DNA of 59,311 bases from Holdemania filiformis DSM 12042 (GCF_000157995.1 NZ_GG657557.1:332942-392252), one strand, 5' to 3'. Counted from the stretch's first letter, positions 1-9,080 are shown. Notes: generated by a model from the sequence alone, not told the origin. Numbers and translations: made by a program.

Positions 1-1032
1 GAAATGGACACCTTTGTAACCCGAATCCTGCTTGAGATCCAGCGCCAGTTTCAGCTTGATTTAACTTTAAACGCGAATCTGCGCATTGCATTAGCGCTGC
101 ATCTAATCCCGCTGTTAACCCGGTTAAAATATAACATGCAGCTGACCAACGACATGAAAGATGAAATCAAGGCAAGCTTCCCATTCGCTTATGAGCTTTC
201 CGTAATCACCTCGGATATGATTCAGAATACTTATCATTATGCACTATCCGATGACGAAATATCCTATATCGCAATTCATTTCAGCAATCATATCGAACAG
301 CTTTATCAACAGAAAAAAGAGAAGAAAAAAATTCTGATCATCAGCTGTGCCAGAAGCAGTAATTCACTGCTGATCTACAGTAAAATCCAAAAGAAATTCG
401 TTCAGGATATTAATGCATTTACGATTATTCAGATGGACAAATTGGATTCAATTACTCCCGACGAGTTTGACGCAATTTTGAGTACATCGCTGAAGTATCC
501 GAAGATTCCGGAAAAAGCCATTAAAATAAGTGAATATATTGATGAACAGGATTGTAAAATCATTTCATCCTTGTTGAATGACGACTATGAAAAAATTCAT
601 GTGAAGAATTATATTACGAAAGAGCTAATCTATGAAGGAAGACTGAATGATAAAAATCAACTGCTGAAAAAGTTATGTGAACTTGCGGCTCAAAAATACA
701 ATTTTGATTTATCTGAATTACTCGCTTCCGTATTAGAAAGAGAAAAACTGGGTTTTACTTCTTATGGAAACTATGTCGCCGTTCCACACACAATGACGAG
801 AATCAGTGACGAAACCTTTATTACAGCAGGTCTTCTTCACACTCCTTTAAAATGGGATGAAGATAACGTTGTATATCTGGTTATTCTGATATCTTTAGGA
901 AAAAAAGAAAATCATGATCTTTACAGTTTATACAGTAGTTTATCAAAACTGATTTCAAATAAAGATTTCATTGAAACGCTCATTAAAACTCCCAGCATTG
1001 ATAAACTATTAGACTTTATTCAGCTCACTTAA
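1..1032 (+). CDS. BglG/LicR-type PTS-regulated transcriptional regulator, 5'-truncated
   Basis: The reading frame is open from the first base, so the start lies upstream of the window. The visible 343 residues hold a PRD domain (about 1-100, with the conserved His-containing helices HLIPLL and HFSNHIEQL), an EIIB-like segment from KKILIISCARSS (about 107), and a C-terminal EIIA type-2 domain whose phosphohistidine motif is VAVPHTM (about 260). Proteins of this architecture (LicR, MtlR, ManR) activate a PTS operon and are switched by phosphorylation from HPr and their cognate EIIB. The target operon is not visible and probably lies upstream. A terminator follows immediately, so it is not cotranscribed with the SIS gene on the opposite strand. 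Confidence 0.9.
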   Translation, partial: EMDTFVTRILLEIQRQFQLDLTLNANLRIALALHLIPLLTRLKYNMQLTNDMKDEIKASFPFAYELSVITSDMIQNTYHYALSDDEISYIAIHFSNHIEQLYQQKKEKKKILIISCARSSNSLLIYSKIQKKFVQDINAFTIIQMDKLDSITPDEFDAILSTSLKYPKIPEKAIKISEYIDEQDCKIISSLLNDDYEKIHVKNYITKELIYEGRLNDKNQLLKKLCELAAQKYNFDLSELLASVLEREKLGFTSYGNYVAVPHTMTRISDETFITAGLLHTPLKWDEDNVVYLVILISLGKKENHDLYSLYSSLSKLISNKDFIETLIKTPSIDKLLDFIQLT

Positions 1033-1034
1033 AA

Positions 1035-1063
1035 AAAGGAATTCTGCACTTAGAATTCCTTTT
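1035..1063. terminator. Bidirectional intrinsic terminator
   Basis: A 10-bp perfect stem (AAAGGAATTC / GAATTCCTTT) with an 8-nt loop is flanked by A- and T-rich runs. It lies between two convergent genes and can end transcription from both the upstream regulator and the SIS gene. Confidence 0.85.
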
Positions 1064-1100
1064 CTGTTTTCATTGCCATTCAATTCGTTTTCGAGCTGAA

Positions 1101-1805
1101 TTACATGTGATACATGCGGTCGAAATACTGCGCTAACAGACGATCGTTGTATTCCGGGCCGCCGTCGATGTTCTGAGATTTGAAGACTGGCGGAACGATG
1201 CCTTCTTCCAGCAGCATCTGCGCTGTGCGATAGACACAGGCCTGAATCAGAATTGCCGTGGTGATCGCGGACATCCCGCAAATCCGGGTGTCCAGGCCTT
1301 CGACGTCAATCGAAGCATCCCCATCCATGACGCAGTTGTCGATGACGACATCCGCTAGCTGCCACAGGTTCTTGCCGCAGGAATGCTTCGGCGTCAGGTT
1401 TTTCGAGGCTTCCAGCGAAGTGATCGCAACGACCTTCGCGCCCTTTTCATGCGCCGCCAGAGCGATTTCTACCGGTAATGGATTGCGTCCGGAATTGGAA
1501 ATCAGAACGACGACATCATTCGGACGAACGTCAACTTTCTTCATGAAGGAAGTGCCGACGCCCTCGATTCCTTCATAAGCGCCGCTGGCTGGTTCTTTGA
1601 TCTGCTTGGTCGGGATGAATCCGCCGGCTCTGAAGCACAGCTCGCTGGCCCCCGCTTGAGAATGGCCGGATCCGAATGCCTGCAGCATACCGCCGTTTTT
1701 CAGCGCATCCGCAAACAGTCGGGCTGTTTTTTCCACATTTTCTTCCTGTGTGGTTTTCAGTTTCTGAATAAGACCCTCGACGACATCGTAAACCTTGTTC
1801 TCCAT
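1101..1805 (-). CDS. SIS-domain sugar-phosphate binding/isomerase protein
   Basis: A 234-residue single SIS-domain protein. The phosphosugar-binding loops are visible as AFGSGHS (about 43-49) and [10 protein letters not shown] (about 102-111). Such proteins act on phosphorylated amino sugars as isomerases, etherases or lyases, or serve as sensors; the exact substrate cannot be read from sequence. It is homologous over its full length to the SIS protein at 52636-53343, sharing NSGRNPLP, the VTSLE/ITSLE block and the NxDGG C-terminal motif. RBS AAGGAGGA precedes the ATG. It is divergent from an RpiR regulator across a short region containing an inverted repeat, so it is probably controlled by that regulator. 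Confidence 0.88.
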   Translation of the reverse strand: MENKVYDVVEGLIQKLKTTQEENVEKTARLFADALKNGGMLQAFGSGHSQAGASELCFRAGGFIPTKQIKEPASGAYEGIEGVGTSFMKKVDVRPNDVVVLISNSGRNPLPVEIALAAHEKGAKVVAITSLEASKNLTPKHSCGKNLWQLADVVIDNCVMDGDASIDVEGLDTRICGMSAITTAILIQACVYRTAQMLLEEGIVPPVFKSQNIDGGPEYNDRLLAQYFDRMYHM

Positions 1806-1828
1806 CTTTCTTCCTCCTTGGGTATTTT

Positions 1829-1857
1829 ATCCAAACAATTTGCGGTTTTATTTGGAT
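1829..1857. promoter_or_regulatory. Inverted repeat, candidate RpiR operator
   Basis: ATCCAAA and TTTGGAT are separated by 15 nt, just upstream of the SIS gene RBS and between the divergent SIS and RpiR genes. Position and symmetry suit a dimeric regulator. The assignment to the RpiR protein is inference from location. Confidence 0.45.
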
Positions 1858-1926
1858 TATTTACCCATAGATTACTGCATTCCGCTGGATCTGTCAAGCA
1901 TTCCAGTTGTTTTTTGATTAACTTAT

Positions 1927-1955
1927 TTGTAGTTATTGTTTTATTTCTGTATAAT
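1927..1955 (+). promoter_or_regulatory. Promoter of the RpiR regulator
   Basis: TTGTAG, a 17-nt spacer, then TATAAT directly preceded by TG. It lies about 30 nt upstream of the RpiR start codon. Confidence 0.6.
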
Positions 1956-1984
1956 TAAATCATAAGACTAGAGGGGGAACGCCC

Positions 1985-2812
1985 ATGTTTAAAGCAAAAT
2001 TAAAAGCTGTTTATCAGGATTTAACACAATCCGAAAAACTCGTCGCTGATTACATTCTTGAACATATTGATGAAATCAAGACGATTACGTCCCATCAGCT
2101 GGCCCTCAATACCCACATCGGCCAGTCCACGATCATCCGCTTCTCGCAGAAGCTCGGCTACAACAGCTTCCGGGAACTATTAGCGGATCTGTCGGCGATC
2201 CCGCGGCAGGATCTGGTGCGGGAAGAAATTCAGGTCAACGAATCGATGAACGATACCAACCGCAAAATCATCGCGCAGTATCACGATATCGTCGAAGTGA
2301 CGTTTGAGAACAACAAAGAGGAAACGATCCAGCAGGCGTGTGAAATGCTGACAAGTGCGAAAAAGATTATTTTGTTCGGCATCGGAAGTTCTAACTTATT
2401 CTGTGAATATCTTGCCAATCAGCTGGTCAAGATGGGATTGTTATGCGTGACGAGTCAGACGCCGCATACGATCTACTCGCTGATCGATCAGTCGAAAAAG
2501 GATACCGTCCTGTTCCTGATCTCGGAATCCGGGGAAACCCGCGAGGTTATCAAGGCCGCTTCGATCGCCAAGGAACATGACATGCCGATCATCGCGATGA
2601 CGCGGATGGCGAAGAACACGCTGCACAGCTTCGCGGATCTGATCTTAAAGACCGTTTCTTTTGAAACCGAAACCCGCCTGAACGTCACAACGATGCGCTG
2701 TTCCCAGCTGTATCTGATCGACGCTCTGTATTTAAATATCATGAAGAGTAATTTCAATAAGTTCAGCAAGATGATTGAACGGGCGGAGCTGCTTTCCGAC
2801 CGCAAGCTGTAA
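1985..2812 (+). CDS. MurR/RpiR family transcriptional regulator
   Basis: 275 residues with the standard RpiR layout. An N-terminal HTH_6 domain (about 1-75; LTQSEKLVADYILEH and STIIRFSQKLGYNSFREL recognition region) is followed by a C-terminal SIS domain (about 105-245; LFGIGSSN, ISESGETREVI) that senses a phosphosugar. RBS AGAGGGGG lies 7 nt before the ATG. It is divergent from the SIS gene at 1101-1805, and the pairing suggests a local amino-sugar-phosphate sensor and its target. A terminator follows at 2878. Confidence 0.93.
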   Translation: MFKAKLKAVYQDLTQSEKLVADYILEHIDEIKTITSHQLALNTHIGQSTIIRFSQKLGYNSFRELLADLSAIPRQDLVREEIQVNESMNDTNRKIIAQYHDIVEVTFENNKEETIQQACEMLTSAKKIILFGIGSSNLFCEYLANQLVKMGLLCVTSQTPHTIYSLIDQSKKDTVLFLISESGETREVIKAASIAKEHDMPIIAMTRMAKNTLHSFADLILKTVSFETETRLNVTTMRCSQLYLIDALYLNIMKSNFNKFSKMIERAELLSDRKL

Positions 2813-2877
2813 TTCAACGATACACATTCCGGCTTTCCGGCGCTTGCCTTCACAACAAATGCAGAGAAATTGAAAAC

Positions 2878-2920
2878 AGCGGTTTCTGAGGATTGCCTCA
2901 GACCGCTGCTTTTATTTTGA
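2878..2920 (+). terminator. Intrinsic terminator of the RpiR gene
   Basis: AGCGGT-TT-CTGAGG and CCTCAG-ACCGCT pair around a 4-nt ATTG loop, followed by a T-rich tail (GCTTTTATTTTG). Confidence 0.85.
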
Positions 2921-2931
2921 CTTCTTCAAGC

Positions 2932-3477
2932 TCATTCGAACTTCAGTGATTTCACCGCTGCTTCGATCTCGGCTTCATGTGCGGCATATGTTTCGCTGCT
3001 CATGATGACGACCGCGAACAACTGAGGAAGCTCTGCATTCTCCCCGCCAAAGATATAATACTCCATTCGTTCTCCGTCAATCTCACGGAGGCAGCGGATC
3101 CCGGTCAGACCGCTGGCGGTTTGATACGGCGTCGTTTCAAACAAGGTCTCATCGACGGAAAACGGTGAATACAGGGCAGCCATCACGGCAAACATCTGAT
3201 TTTCTTCCGTATCAAACGGGTAGCGGACACCGACGGTAGGGCTGCCCTCCCGTTCCTCATCGCCTTCATAGCCGAGCAGCTCTATTCTTTCCCAGGTTTT
3301 TGGAACTTCCAGCGTAAATTTTACGCCGCTGTCCTCGAAGGTGTAAACCGTCAATTCCTCTTTGACTTTCCCCTCTGCTTCCGGCGTCGATGCAGGCACC
3401 TCCGGCTTTTTCTGCCCACAGCCGCCCAGTGTCAGTACCAGACTCAGGCCGAGCAGTCCGATTGCGATTTTTTTCAA
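2932..3477 (-). CDS. Small lipoprotein, unknown function
   Basis: 181 residues starting at a TTG codon, with GCGAGG about 9 nt upstream. A lipoprotein signal peptide is clear (MKKIAIGLLGLSLVLTLGGC; Cys20 is the lipidation site), followed by a low-complexity linker and a compact domain (about 45-181) with alternating strands. I do not recognise the family. It stands alone between the RpiR terminator and an unrelated membrane-protein gene on the same strand. Confidence 0.8.
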   Translation of the reverse strand: MKKIAIGLLGLSLVLTLGGCGQKKPEVPASTPEAEGKVKEELTVYTFEDSGVKFTLEVPKTWERIELLGYEGDEEREGSPTVGVRYPFDTEENQMFAVMAALYSPFSVDETLFETTPYQTASGLTGIRCLREIDGERMEYYIFGGENAELPQLFAVVIMSSETYAAHEAEIEAAVKSLKFE

Positions 3478-3657
3478 AGGATTAACCTCGCTTTCTTTTC
3501 ACCGTTTTTATCCGGATTGATAGTTCCATTCTAGCACAATCCTGCTTGATTGATACCGGGCTCTTCTTTAAGCTCCATCAAGGAACCAAGCTGGAAACGC
3601 CGATATCTTAGAGGAAAGAACCGGCAGCCTTCTTTACCAGTCCGTAAAAAAGGCCGG

Positions 3658-4203
3658 TCAGAAACGTGTCTTGACCGACCAGTTATCCAGCTCCTCAAGC
3701 TGGACTGTGCCGTTGCCTGCTTTTTTCCCGTTGATCCAACGCACCAGCAGCTCCGCCCGCTGCCCGTCGCTGACGCGGATCAGGATCGCCCCCTGCTGCG
3801 TGGATACGCTCACGGTATGCATTCCTTTGTAGCCCGGCCGGGTTTTCTCCCACGGATTATCATTGTGGTAGGCTTGCAGCACCTCGTCATACCGGCAGCA
3901 TGTCAGCTTGTCCAGACTGGCCGATAAGATCTCCTGTTCACTGAAGAACGTCGTATCGATGCAGCGGTACGGTTCATGAAGCGGATGCGCCTGCAGGAAC
4001 GCCCGGATCTTCTGACGCTGCCTGAACCAGAAAGCCATCGCGGCCAGCCAGCTGAAAACAGAAATTCCCGCCAAGATGAGCCAGAAGCTGTTTTGCGTCA
4101 CCAGTGCCACAACGAAGAAAAAACAGACCAGAAACGCCGTCATGCCGATATAAAAGCGGCAGCGGTCAAGATTTGCGGAATCAAACACCTGAAATACGGT
4201 CAT
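3658..4203 (-). CDS. Two-TM membrane protein, unknown function
   Basis: 181 residues. Two hydrophobic helices sit near residues 18-38 and 42-60, followed by a soluble C-terminal domain of about 120 residues. This resembles YcxB-like proteins, with two N-terminal helices and a small cytoplasmic beta-rich domain, but I cannot assign it firmly. RBS AAGGAGGCGG is 6 nt upstream of the ATG. It lies directly downstream of the ku-ligD pair on the same strand but has its own RBS and a 61-nt gap. Confidence 0.75.
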   Translation of the reverse strand: MTVFQVFDSANLDRCRFYIGMTAFLVCFFFVVALVTQNSFWLILAGISVFSWLAAMAFWFRQRQKIRAFLQAHPLHEPYRCIDTTFFSEQEILSASLDKLTCCRYDEVLQAYHNDNPWEKTRPGYKGMHTVSVSTQQGAILIRVSDGQRAELLVRWINGKKAGNGTVQLEELDNWSVKTRF

Positions 4204-4264
4204 GCTTATCCGCCTCCTTCCTGATCTTATTGTACTTCTTTTTCTTATTTAAAGAAAGGATAAT

Positions 4265-5200
4265 TTACTCAGATTCGTCAATTTTGCATTCTTTCGCCGT
4301 TTTATCCTCCCGGAAACCTTTCAGCACCGGCTGACGCAGGGAACCGGCCGCCGTTTTGTCCATATACTTGACGGTACAGACCAGCTTCGGTTTCAGCCAG
4401 ACGGCTTGTTCATGATTCTTCGGCGTTTCCGGAAACGGACATATTGCTGTGACCGGGAGCTTCTTTTTTAACAAGGCTTCGCTGACGCCCAGCGTGACAT
4501 GTCCTTTATACACAAGCGTTTTTCCCTGGTATTGCCCCAGCACCAGACTTAACACATTGCGCTCTTTCTGAATGTAGCCGCAGACCGCGAAATCCTCGTC
4601 CTTCAGATTCTTGATCTTGATCCAGGAGCTTGTCCGCCTGCCGCATTGATACAGACTGTTTTTCTCTTTGGCGACGATCCCTTCGAGGTTTTGCCGCTGT
4701 GTCCAGGCATACAGCTTTTCCCCTTCATACAGATAGACCCGCGAACAGACGGCGGTTTCACTTTCCTTAAAACTTTTCAGTTTCTCCTTGCGTTTGACTA
4801 ACGGCAGTCCGGTCAGGTCTTTTCCGTTATACTCCAGGATATCGAAGACGATGAACGTCGCCAGATCGCTTTCCTGCGCCAATCGGATGCGGAAGGCGCT
4901 GCGCAGCATTTCCCTGCGCTGCAGCGCGTAGAAGTCCGGCTTGCCGTCATGGAAAACGACGATCTCCCCGTCCAGGACCGCGGATTTCGGCAGACAACGA
5001 TGCAGGGTCAGCAGTTCGGGAAACTGATCGTTCAACAGTTTGTCGCGCTTGTTGATCAATTCCGTATGATCCGAACAATAGGCCAGGCAGCGGGTGCCGT
5101 CCCATTTGATTTCATAGAGATAGTCCTCGCTGTCAAACGCTTCCTCGCTGCGGCCGATCAACATCGGAGCATAGCCGTGCTGATCAAACAGATCGCTCAT
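4265..5200 (-). CDS. ligD: ATP-dependent DNA ligase, LigD ligase-only form
   Basis: 311 residues, so only the nucleotidyltransferase and OB-fold modules are present. The polymerase/primase and phosphoesterase domains of mycobacterial or pseudomonad LigD are absent. Motif I is EIKWDGTR with the adenylated Lys at residue 32, motif III is AVLDGEIVVF (about 74), motif IV is EGIVAKEK, and motif V is WIKIKN. It seals double-strand breaks brought together by Ku. Its ATG overlaps the stop of ku by 4 nt (ATGA-type coupling) and has only a weak RBS, so translation probably depends on ku. Confidence 0.93.
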   Translation of the reverse strand: MSDLFDQHGYAPMLIGRSEEAFDSEDYLYEIKWDGTRCLAYCSDHTELINKRDKLLNDQFPELLTLHRCLPKSAVLDGEIVVFHDGKPDFYALQRREMLRSAFRIRLAQESDLATFIVFDILEYNGKDLTGLPLVKRKEKLKSFKESETAVCSRVYLYEGEKLYAWTQRQNLEGIVAKEKNSLYQCGRRTSSWIKIKNLKDEDFAVCGYIQKERNVLSLVLGQYQGKTLVYKGHVTLGVSEALLKKKLPVTAICPFPETPKNHEQAVWLKPKLVCTVKYMDKTAAGSLRQPVLKGFREDKTAKECKIDESE

Positions 5201-6006
5201 GATAAGCTTTTCCCGGTCCGTTTGCGCGTCGTCCTGGCCTTGGCCGCACCGGCGGTCGTCTGCTTCAGGCTCTGGCTCAGGGCTTCCATCAGATCCACAG
5301 CCTGAACACTCTGTTTTTCCTTCACCTTCACGATTTCCTGACTATGGATTTTCCGCTCAATCAAATTGCGCAGCCGTTCCTGATACTCATCATGATAATC
5401 CGCGATGTCAAACGGACCGCTGAGCTGATCGATCAGCTGCTTCGCCATCGTGACTTCCGCCTTGGTCAGCTTGCTTGCGGTTTTGGCCGGCGCCGTGACG
5501 ATCTCATCCTCAAAATACAGCGAGGTCACGCGCATCCCATCCTCCACGGCCCGGATCAGCAGCAGCGCCTCTTTGGTTCCCAGCACTGTGCGGGCCACCG
5601 CCGCTTTCTTAGTTGCGAGCATCGCTTCCCGCAACAGATCAAACGCCTTCTGTCCTTGCTTATCCGGCTGGGCATAATAGTTTTTCTCAAAGTAAATCGG
5701 ATCCACTTCCGCCTCTTTGACAAATTTCAAAATCTGGATCGTCTTGTCCTTCTCCGTCTGGATTTTTTCTAAATCCTCCCCGCTGATGATGACATATTTA
5801 TCTTTTTCATATTCATAGCCTTTGACAATTTCATCCTGTTTAATTTCTTTATTGCAGGAAGGACAGAATTTTTTATAGCGAATTCGTTCGCCGGTTTTCT
5901 TACACAGCTGGTTAAAGCTCAGATCATGCTCCCGCACTGCTACCTGCAGCTGGATCGGAATATGCACCAGACCAAACGATATTGCGCCCTTATGCGCGCT
6001 CGGCAT
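5197..6006 (-). CDS. ku: Non-homologous end-joining protein Ku
   Basis: Bacterial Ku homodimer subunit, 269 residues from the ATG at 6006. This start gives the canonical N-terminus MPSAHKGAISFGLV and has GGGGTG 6 nt upstream; an in-frame GTG three codons earlier is less likely. The Ku core beta-barrel occupies about 10-190, with a CPSC pair near residue 45. The C-terminus is Lys/Arg/Thr-rich (KARTTRKRTGK), as in Ku tails that contact DNA or LigD. It recruits the adjacent ligase to broken ends and is the first gene of a two-gene repair unit. Confidence 0.95.
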   Translation of the reverse strand: MPSAHKGAISFGLVHIPIQLQVAVREHDLSFNQLCKKTGERIRYKKFCPSCNKEIKQDEIVKGYEYEKDKYVIISGEDLEKIQTEKDKTIQILKFVKEAEVDPIYFEKNYYAQPDKQGQKAFDLLREAMLATKKAAVARTVLGTKEALLLIRAVEDGMRVTSLYFEDEIVTAPAKTASKLTKAEVTMAKQLIDQLSGPFDIADYHDEYQERLRNLIERKIHSQEIVKVKEKQSVQAVDLMEALSQSLKQTTAGAAKARTTRKRTGKSLS

Positions 6007-6303
6007 CGCGATCACCCCATTTCAGGGATAGTATGGATGGTTTAAGATTAAATCATTACGCGGATCGTTGCCAGAGCTTCCAAAGCCTGACCGATGCCGA
6101 AGATGATCGAAAACATAAAAACAGTACGGTGTTTTCACTCTTTTCCCGCATCCTATTTCGATTTCATCAAAACAGCGGCCCTCTTTGTAGGACCGCCGCT
6201 CGGTGTTTTATTTCTTATTCAACTCATCCTTCTCAGCTCGACTTCAAAGGTCTTAACTTACGCTGATAATCCGCAGAAAAGATTTCACTTAACGCTATGA
6301 ACT
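6007..6303. other. Intergenic region upstream of ku, no gene seen
   Basis: This stretch lies upstream of ku and downstream of the convergently placed end of the 6304-7239 gene. I see one weak GC-rich inverted repeat (AGCGG ... CCGCT near 6171-6210) with T-rich sequence on both sides, possibly a terminator. Short ORFs on the plus strand lack ribosome sites. Confidence 0.4.
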
Positions 6304-7239
6304 TTATTCTTCCAGAATCCGATAGAAGCCTTCGATGGCGACGTAATTCCCAGTTTTCTCCATCACCAGACAATAACGCTGTTTCCCAGCGGCGAGCTGC
6401 GTGCAGCCAGGATCCTCGGTGTCGATCTCGATCAACGCCGCCGACTCGTTCCCCGCCATGGCCATCTCCAGGACTTCCGCCGACTTGATTTTCACGCTTT
6501 CCCACAAATCGAAGCCCGTTTCGCTGCACGGTGCATTTCTTGGATAAAGCGCCAGGAGATCAAAGTAATTTGTTTCTGTCAGCGCGGTCACAAAGGCATC
6601 GATGAGTTCTGATTCTTCCCCCAACATCACAGAAGCCCGGTTCTTGCATTCCGGCTTTTCCCGCAGCGTGTCGATCTTTAACCCGTCAGACTCCGCCAGT
6701 GTGATCCAATATTGTGAATACAACAGCTGATCACAATCCAGCCAGGTTAAATCAAGTTTGACAATGCCGTCGGCTTGATAATGAATCGCATATTCCTGAA
6801 TTTTCGGCATTGCCGGTATAAATTCAACCTGATCTTCTTCCCGGGCTAATAAGGTATTAATCAAATCGGCGTCGCGGTCGTTGAGCGATTTGACCAGCTG
6901 ATCGATCAAGTGGATCAGCGCTGGTTCATCAGGATAGGGAATTTCATCCGCCACCGTCAACGAACAACCCGCGGCCGGATCCGAAATGGAAATCCGTTCC
7001 AACTGATTTTCATCTTCAAGATTCACTTCTAAATCATCAAAAACAAAGGTTGGAAGGGATTGGACTGATGGAGTCGCGGTCGGTTCAGTTTCCTTGATTT
7101 CAGGCGTCCGCTCCAACTCCGGCGTCGGCGTTGGTTTTACTCCCTTATTTTCATTCAATCTTGCCCAACCGGGAATGACCGTGACGATGACAATTATTCC
7201 TACTAACCCCAAACCGGCCGCAATCATTTTCTTATTCAT
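6304..7239 (-). CDS. Membrane-anchored or secreted protein, unknown function
   Basis: 311 residues. An N-terminal hydrophobic helix (about 4-24, no lipobox Cys) is followed by a Thr/Pro/Glu-rich linker (TPTPELERTP, about 36-60) and an extracytoplasmic domain. The same layout recurs in other anchored proteins of this window that carry TPTP linkers. The domain was not recognised; it is acidic, and a helical stretch near 105-150 is visible. RBS AGAGGAGA precedes the ATG. It is divergent from a small membrane-protein gene at 7460. Confidence 0.78.
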   Translation of the reverse strand: MNKKMIAAGLGLVGIIVIVTVIPGWARLNENKGVKPTPTPELERTPEIKETEPTATPSVQSLPTFVFDDLEVNLEDENQLERISISDPAAGCSLTVADEIPYPDEPALIHLIDQLVKSLNDRDADLINTLLAREEDQVEFIPAMPKIQEYAIHYQADGIVKLDLTWLDCDQLLYSQYWITLAESDGLKIDTLREKPECKNRASVMLGEESELIDAFVTALTETNYFDLLALYPRNAPCSETGFDLWESVKIKSAEVLEMAMAGNESAALIEIDTEDPGCTQLAAGKQRYCLVMEKTGNYVAIEGFYRILEE

Positions 7240-7360
7240 TTTCTTCTCCTCTGAGGATTCACACTTTCCTTTAGATAACGACCTGTTTTATCTCTGTTGC
7301 GATGACCACGCTTCAGGATTTTCTCAGGTTCGCATTTGCTTCCTTATTTTGTAACTTCGC

Positions 7361-7389
7361 TTGTTTTCAGCCGTCAATCTATTTATACT
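7361..7389 (+). promoter_or_regulatory. Promoter of the 7460 membrane-protein gene
   Basis: TTGTTT, a 17-nt spacer, TATACT. It gives a leader of about 60 nt before the gene at 7460. Confidence 0.6.
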
Positions 7390-7459
7390 TTAATTATAGT
7401 GAAACAACTGGATCTTTCCAGTTAGAATCAAAGAAAGAACACCGGAGAGGAGGCTTTTT

Positions 7460-7798
7460 ATGAAAAACGTTAAAGCTTATTTTCAGTATCTGTTGTTTGT
7501 CGACCGCCGGCAGCCGGTGATCACCCTGGGCGACCGGGATTATACCGGCAGCGATGCGCTGCTGGATGAACGGATCAAAACGCGCCGGCAGCTGTATGCC
7601 TTCCGTTTGTTTTATCTGGTTGTTGTCGTCAGTCTGATGATTTATGTTTTCCACCTTTCGTCCTTTGCCGCCATACTCTCGTTAATCCCGGCAGAGCTGA
7701 TTTTCCTGGTTTTTAAAATGCCGGCTGATTTTCTTGATCAGCTGGTTCCCGCGGACGCTGCCGATTCCGCGCAGACATCCACGCCTAAGCTGAATTGA
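7460..7798 (+). CDS. Small membrane protein, unknown function
   Basis: 112 residues with RBS GAGGAGGC 6 nt before the ATG. The N-terminal half is hydrophilic (YFQYLLFVDRRQPV, DERIKTRRQ). Two hydrophobic helices follow (about 53-70 and 74-90), and the short tail is Asp/Ala-rich. No family recognised. A matching promoter and strong RBS support a real gene. Confidence 0.65.
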   Translation: MKNVKAYFQYLLFVDRRQPVITLGDRDYTGSDALLDERIKTRRQLYAFRLFYLVVVVSLMIYVFHLSSFAAILSLIPAELIFLVFKMPADFLDQLVPADAADSAQTSTPKLN

Positions 7799-7862
7799 TC
7801 CTGTATCCTTAATCTTAACTACTACTGGAGAACTAAGTTCTGACGACGCTCCAGAAAAGATG

Positions 7863-7904
7863 AAATGTGCTGATTCCATGTGGAAAAAGCACATTTTTCA
7901 TTTT
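7863..7904. terminator. Terminator between convergent genes
   Basis: AAATGTGCT and AGCACATTT pair around a 16-nt loop and are followed by TTCATTTT on the plus strand. It separates the 7460 gene from the convergent esterase gene. A second inverted repeat (CTGGAG/CTCCAG, about 7824-7854) precedes it. Confidence 0.7.
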
Positions 7905-7966
7905 CAATAACCCACTTTTCATCCAATCCCTTAAAAGATTCCCGATCTTACATCGCTTTTGGTATC

Positions 7967-8896
7967 TCATTTTTCACAAGAAAAGCATTTCTTTAAGAAC
8001 GTGATTCTTTTTGCGATCTGCGTTCTGGCAATTTGCGTCTGAATTGCGGAATCATAACCGTGAAACGTTCCTTCTGTTTCATTCAAATCCACGTTTGCTC
8101 CGGCTTCACGCAGTCTTTCCGCATACAAGACCCCTTCGTCATACAGACAATCATACTCCGCGGTTTCAATGTAAGTCTGCGGGATCATGTCCGGCAGATC
8201 GTTCTGCATCGGCGAGGCCTTTCTGATCAGGACGCTGTCCGCCTTCTTTAAATAGAGCTTCCACATTTTCCGGTTGTTGCGAGAATTCCACAATGGCGTA
8301 TCTGAATACTGCGCCATGGACTGCGTGGACATCGTCGCATCGACAGCCGGATAGACTAACATCTGCGCGCAGGGAAAGGGCAGAGCTTCCGCCGTTATCT
8401 GGTTGCAGAGCGTTGCCGCCAGTGTTCCGCCGGCGCTGTCTCCCGCAATACCGATCCGGGTTTGATCGATCCGCAGGCTTTCTGCATTTTCAACTATCCA
8501 CCGGAGTGCGGCCAGACAGTCCTCATAAGCTGCCGGGTAAGGATATTTCGGCAGTAGATGATAATCCGGGAAAACCACCCGGCAGCGAACCTCCGCCGCA
8601 TAGAGGCAGGCCAGCTTTTTATGATAAACCGACGCTTTATAACTGAACGCGCCGCCATGGATCATCAACAAACAGGGAAGCACGTCTGTCACCGCCGCCG
8701 GTTCATAAATATCAATCGGTAATTTCCGGCCGTTTTCCGTCAACAAAACCCGTCGGCAGGCAACTCCGTCAGGAATTTTCGTGCATTTCAACGCGAGTGT
8801 TTGATACGGTTTCGCCACCAGGATCATGAACCGGTTATACGGAATTTTCTTTGCGATGCCTTTAAGCTGAGGATCAATTCCACGGATATCCTTCAT
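7967..8896 (-). CDS. Alpha/beta hydrolase, HSL family esterase
   Basis: 309 residues. Hormone-sensitive-lipase-type features are present: an oxyanion motif HGGAF (normally HGGG, here with A in the fourth position), the DYHLLPKYPYPAAYEDC block, and the nucleophile elbow GDSAGG. A catalytic Asp (EYDCLYDEG) and His (GTFHGYD) follow in the expected order. It is probably a cytoplasmic carboxylesterase on small acyl esters. The start is the ATG at 8896, with GAGGAG 8 nt upstream; two in-frame TTG codons precede it. It appears to be monocistronic. Confidence 0.9.
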   Translation of the reverse strand: MKDIRGIDPQLKGIAKKIPYNRFMILVAKPYQTLALKCTKIPDGVACRRVLLTENGRKLPIDIYEPAAVTDVLPCLLMIHGGAFSYKASVYHKKLACLYAAEVRCRVVFPDYHLLPKYPYPAAYEDCLAALRWIVENAESLRIDQTRIGIAGDSAGGTLAATLCNQITAEALPFPCAQMLVYPAVDATMSTQSMAQYSDTPLWNSRNNRKMWKLYLKKADSVLIRKASPMQNDLPDMIPQTYIETAEYDCLYDEGVLYAERLREAGANVDLNETEGTFHGYDSAIQTQIARTQIAKRITFLKKCFSCEK

Positions 8897-9053
8897 CAAC
8901 AATTCTCCTCAATTCATTCGCCGGTTCCACTTTCCGGAAGGAAATGAATTTTTCTGTTCTCAGTATATCATATCCGCCTTGAATACAGCCTGCCTTCTTT
9001 CTCCGACGTCTGATAGTCGGGTAAAGCGAATTTCCGACAACGGTGTTTCCTTA

Positions 9054-9080
9054 TGAAAACAGGGCCGCAATCAGCGGCCC
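9054..9080 (-). terminator. Terminator overlapping a stop codon
   Basis: GGGCCGC and GCGGCCC pair around a 5-nt loop and are followed on the minus strand by TGTTTTC. The stem contains the last codons and stop of the 9071-9943 gene, an unusually tight arrangement. Confidence 0.75.
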
